Part shown: positions 9,188 through 18,017 of the stretch, in pieces
Position numbering within the stretch: position 1 is the stretch's first letter
Layout of the letters: each line of letters begins with the position of its first letter
Source of the DNA: Desulfurispira natronophila
Lineage (GTDB): Bacteria; Chrysiogenota; Chrysiogenetes; Chrysiogenales; Chrysiogenaceae
Length of the DNA stretch: 64,000 bases
Direction of reading: 5' to 3'
NCBI RefSeq assembly: GCF_014203025.1
Contig: NZ_JACHID010000013.1
Coordinates: 1-64,000 of the forward strand
The notes under the pieces: model-generated
What the model saw: only the letters and a program-made list of their open reading frames with translations
Told to the model about the DNA's origin: nothing
Databases searched by the model: none
Program-made: the position numbers and the translations under genes

Positions 9188-10363
9188 CTATCCGTCTGTA
9201 TTTGCCTCGTTGGAAATATCGTCCTGAAAATAATCACGGATAGCAAGAATTTCATCAAATCGATGAAAAAAAACATCAATAAGCTTGGGATCAAAGTGCT
9301 GGCCACGCTCTTCTTTAAAGAGGTTGACTATTCGCTCCAGTGGCCAGGCCGCTTTATATACCCGATCACTGCCCAGGGCGTCGAAAACATCTGCTACAGC
9401 CGTAATACGCCCATAGACATGAATGTTTTCACCGCTAATGGCATTGGGGTAGCCTCGCCCATTGTATTTTTCATGGTGTTCGTGGGCGACAATGGCAGCA
9501 GACTTAAGAATGGTTCGCCGTGAACCTTTCAGCATATCGTACCCGAGTCGGGAGTGGCTTTTCATAATGTCAAACTCATGATCGGTGAGTTTCCCCGGTT
9601 TTTTTAAAATAGCATCGGGAATGCCGATTTTTCCAATATCGTGCATGGGTGAGGCCATGCGCAACACTTCCACTTCGCGTTCATCAAGGCCAATACCTTC
9701 CGCCAAAATCCGTGAGTACTCTGCCACGCGCTTAACGTGATTTCCGGTTTCCTTAGAGCGGCTTTCACCTACTTCTGCCATGGTGAATATAATCTCTTTT
9801 TGGGTATCTTCAATCTCCTGGTACAACATAGCAGATTCTAACGCCTTTCCGGAGTATGAGGCTGCCAGAGCGATATGCTCGAGATCTTTTTCTGTAAAGA
9901 GACCTTCCGGGGTAACTTTGTTGATAGCCTGATAGGCGCCAATAATATCTCCTTCGTTATTGCGAATTGGCAGCGCCATAATGTTTTTTGTCTTATAACC
10001 GGTTTTTCGGTCAACCTCGGGGTTAAAGCGTTCATCGCTATAGGCATCGTTAATGATCACAGCTTCGCCCGAATTGATAGCATATCCCACAACACCGCTG
10101 TTAACAGGAATTCTAATAGGGGGAATTCCGTGAGCCACTTTGGTCCACAGCTCGTTATTGATCTCGTCGAGTAGCCAGAGGGTGCATCGGTCAGAAACAA
10201 CCATCTCACGCCCCATATCTGCCATCAGTACAAGGATGGCATCGACTTGCTTCTCATTGGATATTTTGGCTACGTAATCAAAAATAAGTTTCAAAAGTTC
10301 ATCAGGGCTCAGTTCTTTGCGTAAAGTCATTTTTTCTTCAAACTCATTATTGTAGTCGTGCAT
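9188..10363 (-). CDS. GAF and HD-GYP domain protein, likely c-di-GMP phosphodiesterase
   Basis: A 391-residue soluble protein. A GAF domain spans about residues 30-180 (SDRCTLWLLD, ALPIRNNEGDIIGAYQAINK). The HD-GYP domain follows: HD at 241-242 in MHDIGKIGIPD, then HEHHEKYNGRGYP (294-305). All metal-binding positions I can recognise are present, so hydrolysis of cyclic di-GMP to pGpG or GMP is expected; the GYP loop reads GRGYP rather than the common GTGYP. The GAF domain probably binds a small ligand that sets activity. GAGGA six bases before the ATG supports this start. It lies in a cluster of sensor kinases. Confidence 0.9.
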   Translation of the reverse strand: MHDYNNEFEEKMTLRKELSPDELLKLIFDYVAKISNEKQVDAILVLMADMGREMVVSDRCTLWLLDEINNELWTKVAHGIPPIRIPVNSGVVGYAINSGEAVIINDAYSDERFNPEVDRKTGYKTKNIMALPIRNNEGDIIGAYQAINKVTPEGLFTEKDLEHIALAASYSGKALESAMLYQEIEDTQKEIIFTMAEVGESRSKETGNHVKRVAEYSRILAEGIGLDEREVEVLRMASPMHDIGKIGIPDAILKKPGKLTDHEFDIMKSHSRLGYDMLKGSRRTILKSAAIVAHEHHEKYNGRGYPNAISGENIHVYGRITAVADVFDALGSDRVYKAAWPLERIVNLFKEERGQHFDPKLIDVFFHRFDEILAIRDYFQDDISNEANTDG

Positions 10364-10410
10364 GGATGATCCTCTCGCTTACGATAGTTACGAGGCTAAA
10401 CAGGAAAAAG

Positions 10411-12063
10411 TTATGTTTCATGTTTCTTTTCAGACTCTTCGCGGGTAGCCTCCAGCAACTGTGTTTGTTCTACCAGAGGTGGTGGCTCTGCTCTTGTCTC
10501 TGAGTTGTCAGCTGAGCTGTCGTGCTGATCTCTAAGGTAATCCATAGCTGCCTGGATCTGTTCGCGCAACTCCCGTTTCATCACTTTGCCAGTAGCGTTG
10601 AGGGGGATATCATCAATGAAATGAAACTGGCGAGGTATTTTGTAGTTCGCTATGTGGGGTCGCAAGTATTTTTTTAAGACTACTTCGTCAAGGTGTCCTC
10701 GGTACTCGCTGCTTTTTACAATAAAGGCTACCGGGATTTCTTCCAATTGTTTATCGGGAAGCCCCAGTACGGCAGCATGCTCAACCCCCTCATGCTTGTA
10801 AAGTACTTCCTCCACCTCACGAGGATAAATGTTCATTCCCTTGCTGATTATAAGGTCTTTAAGACGGTCTACTATAAATATATAACCATCCTCATCAATG
10901 CGGGCAATATCCCCCGTACGCAGCCATCCGTTATGAAGCGCTTGGGCACTTTCCTGAGGGTTGCCGTAGTAGCCCTCCATCACATTGGGACCTCGCACAA
11001 TTAACTCTCCCTCAACATTGCAGGGCAACTCGCACAGGTCATCGTCAACTACCTTGACCTCGACTTCCGGCAGTGGCGGGCCAACAGAGCGCACCTTACT
11101 TTTGTCGGGAGGGTTGAAGGAGACCACTGGTGAGCATTCGCTCAAACCATAACCCTCTAGAACCATTCCTGGTAGTTTGCGGTTAATACTGTGAAAGGTC
11201 TCTTCCGCCAAGGGGCTACCGCCGGAAATGTAAATTTTTTTTCCTAAAAAAAGGCGAACGTACCAAGGGATTTTCGCTTTGGAAAGCACGGAATAAATTG
11301 CGGGAACAGCAATAAAGACGTCCATTCCTTCAGTAAGCAAGCTTCGCATGATTGGCCTAAAAGGGCGTACTCCAGGAAATAGGCGCAGTGTACAGCCGAG
11401 AAAAAGGGGGAGGAGCAAGTTGGCTGTGAGGGGAAAAGTGTGGAAAAGCGGTAAAAAAAGTAAAAACCTTCGGCGGGAGTGTAAAAAGTCGCCAAAGGCT
11501 CCTTTTATACTGCGCAGGTTTGAAACTAAGTTGTTGTGACTCAACATCACCCCTTTAGGATGTCCGGTAGTGCCGGAAGTATAAAGGAGAAAAGCCAGAG
11601 ATCGCTCGTCTTCGCTCAGCCTGGGAAGTGTCTCCGTGTTTGCTGGCGTGTCATGTATGTTGGGTTGTTTTTCAGCGGAATCCTTGCCACCATAAAGTAT
11701 ATTTACACCATGTTTTTGCACTGTGGCTGCCAAGCGTGAAAATCTGCTGCTGCAAATAAGTAGCCGTGTTTCGCTGTCTTTCAAAATATACTCAATCTCT
11801 TCGCCCTTAAGAAAGTTGTTGATAGGCACAAAGACAGCATTGAGGCGCATGATGGCAAAAAGGGCAGTGATATAATCGGGGTGGTTGTCCATAAGGACAG
11901 CTACGTGGGTTCCTGGACGAACCCCTTTTTTAAAGAGTAGATGTGCCAAGCTGAGGCTATGGTCCTGTAGCTGGCGAAAAGTAATACTTTCTTTTTCGTA
12001 CTTGATAAAAGTTTTTCGGGGATACTCAGTGGCCGCTCGTTCCACTAGATGGTAAAGATGCAT
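10411..12063 (-). CDS. AMP-forming acyl-CoA synthetase (FadD-like)
   Basis: Adenylate-forming ligase of about 550 residues that activates a carboxylic, probably fatty, acid to its CoA thioester. It has the P-loop YTSGTTGHPKGVML, the A5 motif GYGLSECSPVV, TGDIARIDEDGYIFIVDRLKD, and the C-terminal catalytic lysine in NATGKVMKREL. A polar tail of about 45 residues follows the last motif and has no recognised domain. I chose the ATG at 12063, preceded by AAGGAA at five bases, over the ATG at 12102, which has none. It lies 40 bases downstream of the REC-kinase gene on the same strand, so the two are probably co-transcribed. The substrate chain length cannot be read from the sequence. Confidence 0.88.
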   Translation of the reverse strand: MHLYHLVERAATEYPRKTFIKYEKESITFRQLQDHSLSLAHLLFKKGVRPGTHVAVLMDNHPDYITALFAIMRLNAVFVPINNFLKGEEIEYILKDSETRLLICSSRFSRLAATVQKHGVNILYGGKDSAEKQPNIHDTPANTETLPRLSEDERSLAFLLYTSGTTGHPKGVMLSHNNLVSNLRSIKGAFGDFLHSRRRFLLFLPLFHTFPLTANLLLPLFLGCTLRLFPGVRPFRPIMRSLLTEGMDVFIAVPAIYSVLSKAKIPWYVRLFLGKKIYISGGSPLAEETFHSINRKLPGMVLEGYGLSECSPVVSFNPPDKSKVRSVGPPLPEVEVKVVDDDLCELPCNVEGELIVRGPNVMEGYYGNPQESAQALHNGWLRTGDIARIDEDGYIFIVDRLKDLIISKGMNIYPREVEEVLYKHEGVEHAAVLGLPDKQLEEIPVAFIVKSSEYRGHLDEVVLKKYLRPHIANYKIPRQFHFIDDIPLNATGKVMKRELREQIQAAMDYLRDQHDSSADNSETRAEPPPLVEQTQLLEATREESEKKHET

Positions 12064-12105
12064 AGGGCTTCCTTGTGACAGTGCAGGTATCGTTGCATTC
12101 AAAAG

Positions 12106-13317
12106 TTATGATGCTGAAGGCACGGTAATACAAAAGCGAGCGCCCCGTTTTGTATTACACACGCTAAGTTTTCCGCCCATATTACGCTCAATAATTACCT
12201 TTGACATATATAGCCCCAAACCAGTTCCCTGTCCATTATTCTTCGTTGTAAAGTAGGGCAAGTAGATTTTTTCTATAATACTTGCAGGGATGCCGCCGCC
12301 ATTGTCTTCTATACAGACAGTGACCGTACCATTCTCCTGGAGTACCTCAATGAAAATCCCTGGATCAGTTTGCTGTTCACTGTTTATGACCGCATCTCGG
12401 GCGTTATTAATAATATTAAGCAGCACTTGGGCATACTCTTTCGCATACCCGTCAATCGACGGCTCAGCGTTGTAGACAATTTCTACTGGTATCTTGTTTT
12501 TCTTCAGTGCGGCGCCCACCAAAGAAAGTGTAGTTTCTAAGGCTTGCCGTACTGGAAAGATACTCCGGTTTTTATCAGAGCGAAAGAAATTGCGAAAATC
12601 ATCGATGGTCTGGGACATGAACTCCAACTGCTCCAGTATTTTCTCCGTACCCGTTGCCATGTCTTCTGCAGTGAGGTTATTGGCCTGAAAGTACTCATGG
12701 TGCTCCTGGCACAGAAGAGCAACTATATTAAGAGGTTGACGCCACTGGTGGGCAATGTAGCCAATCATCTCCCCCATTTCTGCCAGTCGGGCCTGATGTA
12801 GCATGAGTTGGTCCTTCTGGCGATTCATTTCTACTTCATTCTGAATGCGCTGCTCCAAAGAGTTGTTTAGTTCCTCCAGCTCTTGCTCTCGCCTAGTGCG
12901 CAGTAACCATTGAAGCCGCATTTGCAGCAGATTACGCACTCGCACCAACAGCTCTGTATTGTTTACTATTGGTTTTCGCACATAGTCGCTGGCACCCAAT
13001 TCAAAGGCAGCTTTCAGGGTTTCCACGTCGGTGCGGGAGGTCGCAATCAGAATAGGTATCTCTTGGTATTGTTGGTGAGCACTCAGAGTTTGACACACCT
13101 CAAGCCCATCAATTTCAGGCATAAGTATGTCAAGTATAATCAAATTTACCGCAACTGTAGTTGTATGCAAAAAATCGTAAGCTGCACGAGCGCTGGTGAC
13201 GCTGGAAATATTGCGATAGCCTTCCTCAAGCAGGGCAGTCTCGATAAGTGCAATGTTGTAAGCGGAATCATCCACAAGAAGAATGTGCATGGAGTAGATA
13301 TCTTGAGCCGTGGTCAT
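12106..13317 (-). CDS. Receiver-histidine kinase hybrid
   Basis: A 403-residue soluble protein with a receiver domain at the N-terminus (LLVDDSAYN; phospho-acceptor D63 in ILDILMPEIDG; K115 in YVRKP), a coiled coil (about 140-175) and a kinase core with H190 in GYIAHQWRQPLNIVA, N-box NIINNARDAV, DNGGGIP and GQGTGLGLYMS. There is no membrane segment and no output domain. Placement of the receiver before the kinase suggests that an upstream phospho-signal tunes the kinase, as in relay systems. GAGG lies eight bases before the ATG. Its neighbours are other kinases with the same H-box and the acyl-CoA synthetase directly downstream. Confidence 0.9.
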   Translation of the reverse strand: MTTAQDIYSMHILLVDDSAYNIALIETALLEEGYRNISSVTSARAAYDFLHTTTVAVNLIILDILMPEIDGLEVCQTLSAHQQYQEIPILIATSRTDVETLKAAFELGASDYVRKPIVNNTELLVRVRNLLQMRLQWLLRTRREQELEELNNSLEQRIQNEVEMNRQKDQLMLHQARLAEMGEMIGYIAHQWRQPLNIVALLCQEHHEYFQANNLTAEDMATGTEKILEQLEFMSQTIDDFRNFFRSDKNRSIFPVRQALETTLSLVGAALKKNKIPVEIVYNAEPSIDGYAKEYAQVLLNIINNARDAVINSEQQTDPGIFIEVLQENGTVTVCIEDNGGGIPASIIEKIYLPYFTTKNNGQGTGLGLYMSKVIIERNMGGKLSVCNTKRGARFCITVPSAS

Positions 13318-13621
13318 TGTTTGCGCCTCATGTTGGTTTTTCCACTATGCTGAAACAAAATACCTCAAATTAGCACTGTTGTTCTGCTGAGGCAAGGCAA
13401 GGCTTTTTGTGTCTGGGCGCTTTGCGCAGGAAATTAATTGCAAAAACAAGCAATACGAGCAGGCGGATCTAATGTAGAGTCACTACCCAAGTGTCGATTG
13501 TTATTACATTCCCTCCTTCGTATCACGCTTTCCCCCGCTTAACCCTACCTTTGTTTGCTCTAAAACAACGAAGTGGTGAAGTTTGCGGCGCTTCTGTGTT
13601 GACACTGCACGATTTAGATTG
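13318..13621 (-). other. Intergenic region, 304 bases
   Basis: It separates the end of the MATE gene from the start of the REC-kinase gene, both on the minus strand. It should hold the kinase promoter. I see no gene, no clear terminator and no repeat. Confidence 0.3.
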
Positions 13622-14983
13622 TTACAGCCGAAGTTGCAGGCGGCTAACCCGATACAGGCGCAGTCCCTGCATCGCTGCAGCTGCGCTTAAGCCTGCCACA
13701 AGACCAATCCAGAATCCAGCAGCTCCCAATGGCTCCAGCAACCAGGGGCTAAGGCCAAGGATATATCCCAGCGGGAGTCCGATACCCCAGAACGCCACAA
13801 AGGTGATAAGCATAGGGATGCGAGTGTCCTTATAACCGCGGAGTCCTCCGGCTGCGCTTACCTGCAGGGCATCAGATATCTGGAAGAGAGCTGCCAGCAA
13901 AAGAAGGGTGACCGCCATGGCTTGCACCCCAGGATCGGGAGAGTACATTTGGGCAATTTGCGGTGCCAAGGCGAAAATAGTTGTAGAAAACAGCAGTGCC
14001 GTGCCCAGGGTGATAGCAATGCCAGAAACGGCACTAAAACGTGCTTGGTAAGCCTCTCCCGCCCCCACAAGTTGCCCGACCCTGATAGTAATAGCCATGG
14101 ATATACTGAGTGGAACCATGAAGAGCAGGGAGGTAAAGTTAAGGGCAATTTGGTGTCCTGCTACTACCGTTGCCCCCAAAGAAGCTACCAGCAAGGCAAT
14201 AACGGCAAACATGCTGGTTTCTACAAAAAATGCAATTCCAATGGGAGCACCCAGCCAAATAATTCGCCACTGCTGACGCAGTGCAGGCCACTCCACCTGT
14301 AACAGAGAAGGCAAAAAACGATAGCCGCGGCTGCGTAAAATCCAGGCGCCCATGCCCAGGCACAGAAACCACATGACGAGCGCACTGGCCCAACCACAGC
14401 CCACTCCGCCCATTGCAGGAAAGCCCAGTTTGCCATAAATAAGAACGTAGTTGGCTGGAATGTTAAGTCCCAGTCCCAGCATGCCAATCACCATTATAGG
14501 GCGGGTTATAGAGAGGCCCTCACTGAAAGAGCGCAGAGCCTGGTAGAGAATCAGTGGCGGAAAGCCCCAGGCAATTGCTCGCAGATAGTCCAGTGTTAAT
14601 TGCTGCACTTTTGGCTCTATCTCCATTACTTCCATGAGTGGCGTCATATGGCGCAACAGAAAAAAGGCTCCGATGCCCAGCACCAGTGCTAACCACATTC
14701 CCTGGCGCAATACTGGGGCAATGGCATCGTATACGCCGGCACCGTAGTGGTGGGCTACTATGGGGGTCAGGGCCATAAGAATACCAGCCAGGGCAAGATA
14801 AACTGGCATCCAGATACTTGAGCCAATAGCCACAGCTGCCAGGTCGTCGGGACTGACACGACCCGCCATAACAGTATCTACAAAGCCCATAGCCATATGG
14901 GAAAGCTGGGCCATTACAATAGGAGTAGCAAGAAGGAGAAGAAAACGACACTCACGGAAAAATCGGTTGAAAATGGATGGCAT
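13622..14983 (-). CDS. MATE family multidrug efflux transporter
   Basis: An inner membrane Na+ or H+ coupled drug exporter. The 453 residues form about twelve hydrophobic segments. The N-terminal bundle begins LLLATPIVMAQLSHMAMGFVDTVMAG, a typical NorM-type opening with the conserved GFVDTVMAG. The second half repeats the pattern (PIGIAFFVETSMFA; ALNFTSLLFMVPLSISMAITI). Length and topology match the family. It lies after a 376-base leader and is transcribed alone or with the kinases downstream. The substrate is not predictable. Confidence 0.92.
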   Translation of the reverse strand: MPSIFNRFFRECRFLLLLATPIVMAQLSHMAMGFVDTVMAGRVSPDDLAAVAIGSSIWMPVYLALAGILMALTPIVAHHYGAGVYDAIAPVLRQGMWLALVLGIGAFFLLRHMTPLMEVMEIEPKVQQLTLDYLRAIAWGFPPLILYQALRSFSEGLSITRPIMVIGMLGLGLNIPANYVLIYGKLGFPAMGGVGCGWASALVMWFLCLGMGAWILRSRGYRFLPSLLQVEWPALRQQWRIIWLGAPIGIAFFVETSMFAVIALLVASLGATVVAGHQIALNFTSLLFMVPLSISMAITIRVGQLVGAGEAYQARFSAVSGIAITLGTALLFSTTIFALAPQIAQMYSPDPGVQAMAVTLLLLAALFQISDALQVSAAGGLRGYKDTRIPMLITFVAFWGIGLPLGYILGLSPWLLEPLGAAGFWIGLVAGLSAAAAMQGLRLYRVSRLQLRL

Positions 14984-15359
14984 GAAGTATAATCACCTGT
15001 TGAAATATAGTATGCCGCCTCAGCTTTGCCAGAGTGTGGAGTATCGGTGCCAGCACTCAGCAACCAACATGCAACAATTCCTCGTGCTGTATCACCACTC
15101 ATGTGTCTGCTGCTCCTGCCCATTTCATGTGACAGGGAAACCCCTGAGCTACCGGCATCGCCTGACAATACAACTGTCGGAAAGGCTGCGGGGAAAAATA
15201 TGAAGGGATAGAGGGGATGAAAGTTAAGCAATGAGTTGGACTCACTAAAACTATAGCATGGATGTGCTATTCTTAGCCATGTGATTTTGGTGCTTTTCGT
15301 GGACCTGAACTCCAGCCCTCTGCCACCCCTTTGTTTTGTTCATCAATCAAGGTCTGGGC
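14984..15359 (-). other. Long leader of the MATE gene
   Basis: A 376-base stretch between the MATE start and the end of the HD-GYP gene, both minus strand. It is G/C-richer than the other intergenic regions and contains several short inverted repeats such as GACAG..CTGTC around 15131-15178. I compared it by eye with cyclic di-GMP, guanidine, fluoride and cobalamin riboswitch cores and found no convincing match. No coding region is supported. Confidence 0.3.
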
Positions 15360-16541
15360 TTAGCGTAAATAGAGCAACTGCCCCACATCAAGGCTTACAG
15401 CTTGAGGGTCCACGACTCGCATAATCTTGATATCTTCTTCAGTTTTAAGATCCCTCAGGAAAGGACGTGGAGCTTTTTGTCCCCGCTCATTGATTCCCAC
15501 TGCTACACGCGGGCGCAAAGGAGCGTCAGGAAAGTGCTGGTTTACAACGCCAATTTCATCAGTGCTCAGTTTGACAATGGTGCCGATAGGGAAAATGCCA
15601 ATATATCGTACCAACTTGTCTACGAGCTCACCATGGTGGACCACACCTTTTCCTTGCAGTATCTTGGCAAGGGCCATGGTGGGGTTCTCCGCACCGCGAT
15701 AACTGCGCACCGAAGTCATGGCGCAGTAGGTGTCACATAGCCCCACCAATGCTGCTCCGAGTGAAATATCGTTTCCGGCAAGACCCTTGGGGTAGCCTGT
15801 GCCATCCAGCCGCTCGTGGTGCTCAAGGATGTAGCGTAGTACCGGCTGAGGAAAGTTACGTTTTTGTAGTATCCGGGCTGCCAGTATAGGATGAGTTTCT
15901 AAAACCTTGCGCTCCTGCTCATCCAGCTTTCCTGGTTTGTTGATAATGGCGGTGGGAATGCGGTGCATGCCAATATCTGCCAGCAGGGACGCTGCAGTCA
16001 TATAAAGCGTTTCTTGCCGGTCTCCCTTGGTAATGTGAGTGGCCAGAGCACAGGCAATCAAGGTGCGCCGAAGGGCATGCTGCACTTGGGGAGAGTGGCG
16101 CTTCTGAGCCATGCCTGAAAGACTAAGTAGCGCCCGGTAGTTGCGCAAATAACTTTCCATGAGGTCATTAAGATGGGAAAAAATCTGCTCCTGTGAGAGG
16201 CTTGGCTCACTGCCCTGAGATATTTGTTGAGCGTTATTGGTAAGCAAGGATGCAAGGAAATCGTAGGCAGTGCGTACAATGCCTAGCTCGTGTCGATATG
16301 GCGTCTCTTCCACCTGCTGTGGCTCCCACATTCGAAGACGTTCACGAGCCTGGGGATTTTTGACGTTGCTGCGAAATATTTCAACTGACTCTATGCCAGC
16401 ATCACGAATGCGTTTAATAGCGGGTGAGTAAAGGCGGGTGTGAGCCTCTGCTATAGTGTACCCCTCTTGGTCAACGACAGTCTTGGCCAGAATATGTCCG
16501 CGTTTGAGGTGTTGTGTGTGAATGGTTTGGGTGTTATCCAT
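15360..16541 (-). CDS. HD-GYP domain protein with degenerate HD pair
   Basis: A 393-residue cytoplasmic protein. An N-terminal region of about 65 residues (HLKRGHILAKTVVDQEG) resembles the domain that precedes HD-GYP in many proteins. The HD-GYP domain spans about 85-320. The HD position reads ADIGMHRIP at 188-196, so the metal-binding histidine is alanine, while HHERLDGTGYP (241-251) is intact. A C-terminal part of about 75 residues (GTIVKLSTDEIGVV) is a beta-rich tail seen in such proteins. Catalysis is probably lost or reduced; a binding role is possible. I chose the ATG at 16541, with AAGGA 11 bases upstream, over one at 16631. Confidence 0.85.
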   Translation of the reverse strand: MDNTQTIHTQHLKRGHILAKTVVDQEGYTIAEAHTRLYSPAIKRIRDAGIESVEIFRSNVKNPQARERLRMWEPQQVEETPYRHELGIVRTAYDFLASLLTNNAQQISQGSEPSLSQEQIFSHLNDLMESYLRNYRALLSLSGMAQKRHSPQVQHALRRTLIACALATHITKGDRQETLYMTAASLLADIGMHRIPTAIINKPGKLDEQERKVLETHPILAARILQKRNFPQPVLRYILEHHERLDGTGYPKGLAGNDISLGAALVGLCDTYCAMTSVRSYRGAENPTMALAKILQGKGVVHHGELVDKLVRYIGIFPIGTIVKLSTDEIGVVNQHFPDAPLRPRVAVGINERGQKAPRPFLRDLKTEEDIKIMRVVDPQAVSLDVGQLLYLR

Positions 16542-16734
16542 GGAACATGGTATCCTTACTGGTATAGTGATGATTGTGCTGGCATGAAAAATTCCTGCTG
16601 TTTGAGATATCTTTGCTATAATCACAGCCAAGGGCTTTTTGCGGGAGAACGCCCCACCTGATCATCGTAGATATGGCAAAACTGAACTCAAGCTAGCAGA
16701 TAACCCCTACGGGGGCAAGTAACAAGGAGCCGAT

Positions 16735-17835
16735 ATGAGTATCACCATGCAGCATTTGGCAACATGCCTGGAAACCCTGGCACCGCTTTGCCTGGCGCAA
16801 GAGTGGGATAACTGTGGTTTTATGACGGGCACACCGACAGATATCATTCAGGGTGTACTTCTGAGCCTGGATGTTCACCCGGAAACTATAGAAGAGGCCA
16901 CAGAACGAGGTGCTAACCTCATTGTGACCCATCACCCATTGATGATGAGCCCAACCAAACAACTGGTAGTTGGTTCAAAAGGTGGTCATGGACTGGCTAT
17001 TCAGGCGTTGCAAAAGGGTATTAGCATCTATAGCTCCCATACGAACCTGGACATTGCATGGGGGGGGCTCAACGACCACCTGGCAAAGCTTATTCAACTG
17101 AATGTCGAAGGAGTGCTGGAGTCCGACGAGCCAGAGGGAATCAGCAAGATGGTCGTTTACTTACCCGTAGATGAAGATGTATTGGAAAGCATTTCGCAAG
17201 CCATGTATAAGGCGGGCGCAGGAATACTGGGAGACTTTACTCACCGTGCATTTATTTCACAGGGCCGGGGAACCTACAAAAATCTAAGCGATCAACTGGC
17301 CAAGATGAATGAAGAGTGTGATGAGTATCGCCTGGAGGCAACTGCATGGAACAGGGATATTGCCAACATCACTAACGCTATTTATATGAGTCACCCTTAC
17401 CATACACCACCCATAGATATTATCCCCATGCACAACCAGGCAAGCCATCACGGCCTGGGCCGTATCGGTAGTTTTAATGAAGCTCACAATTTGCAAAGCC
17501 TGACCAGGTTGCTGAAAAGTACCCTGAGCCTGTCTCACGTTGTCGTGGCCGATGGTGGAAAGCAGCAGCTGCAAAGAGCAGCAGTTGTGAGTGGATCTGG
17601 AGGTTCACTGGTCAAGGTCGCCAAGCGTTGCCGGGCTGATGTGTACATTACCGGCGACCTCAAATACCACGATGCACTCTGGGCTGTTGAAAATGGACTG
17701 ACGGTGATAGATTGTGGTCACTTCGGTACTGAATCAATTTTTTGTCAGCTCATAAGTGATTACATCAGTTCAACCTACCCTCAATTGCCAGTGATGACAA
17801 GCCAGCGTATGATCAACCCTCTACAGGTGTGGTAA
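16735..17835 (+). CDS. NIF3/DUF34 family dinuclear-metal protein
   Basis: A 366-residue member of the YbgI/NIF3 family, conserved toroidal hexamers with a two-metal site; a role as GTP cyclohydrolase-like or metal-chaperone protein has been proposed, but function is unsettled. THHPLM (65-70) and SSHTNLD provide metal ligands from the N-terminal half, and GDLKYHDA with CGHFGTE those from the C-terminal half. The central insert (about 125-230) is the PII/CutA-like domain of the longer family form. AAGGAG five bases before the ATG fixes the start. It faces the glycosyltransferase gene convergently. Confidence 0.9.
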   Translation: MSITMQHLATCLETLAPLCLAQEWDNCGFMTGTPTDIIQGVLLSLDVHPETIEEATERGANLIVTHHPLMMSPTKQLVVGSKGGHGLAIQALQKGISIYSSHTNLDIAWGGLNDHLAKLIQLNVEGVLESDEPEGISKMVVYLPVDEDVLESISQAMYKAGAGILGDFTHRAFISQGRGTYKNLSDQLAKMNEECDEYRLEATAWNRDIANITNAIYMSHPYHTPPIDIIPMHNQASHHGLGRIGSFNEAHNLQSLTRLLKSTLSLSHVVVADGGKQQLQRAAVVSGSGGSLVKVAKRCRADVYITGDLKYHDALWAVENGLTVIDCGHFGTESIFCQLISDYISSTYPQLPVMTSQRMINPLQVW

Positions 17836-18017
17836 GATAAAAAGAGATTAACTGCGATATAAGGAGATGAAAGGGATAAAGGCAGGGCGTGAATGCTGAG
17901 CACTTACTACGATATCCCCACTATCAACTCCACGCTTCCAGCTTTACTGCTTACCATCCCTTTTACCCGTTCATCCCTGTTCAGTTTTTGCCTTTGGCGG
18001 CTGCTCTATTCACGCCT

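Noticed and set aside
13491-13835. 114-codon plus-strand frame
   Set aside because: Half of it is antisense to the conserved end of the MATE gene.
15001-15240. Cyclic di-GMP or other known riboswitch before MATE
   Set aside because: Single short matches to core words occur, but the required paired order is missing.
17886-18016. 9-bp inverted repeat GGCGTGAAT / ATTCACGCC between convergent genes
   Set aside because: The arms are 113 bases apart and the longest pairing is nine bases, so I cannot separate it from chance.
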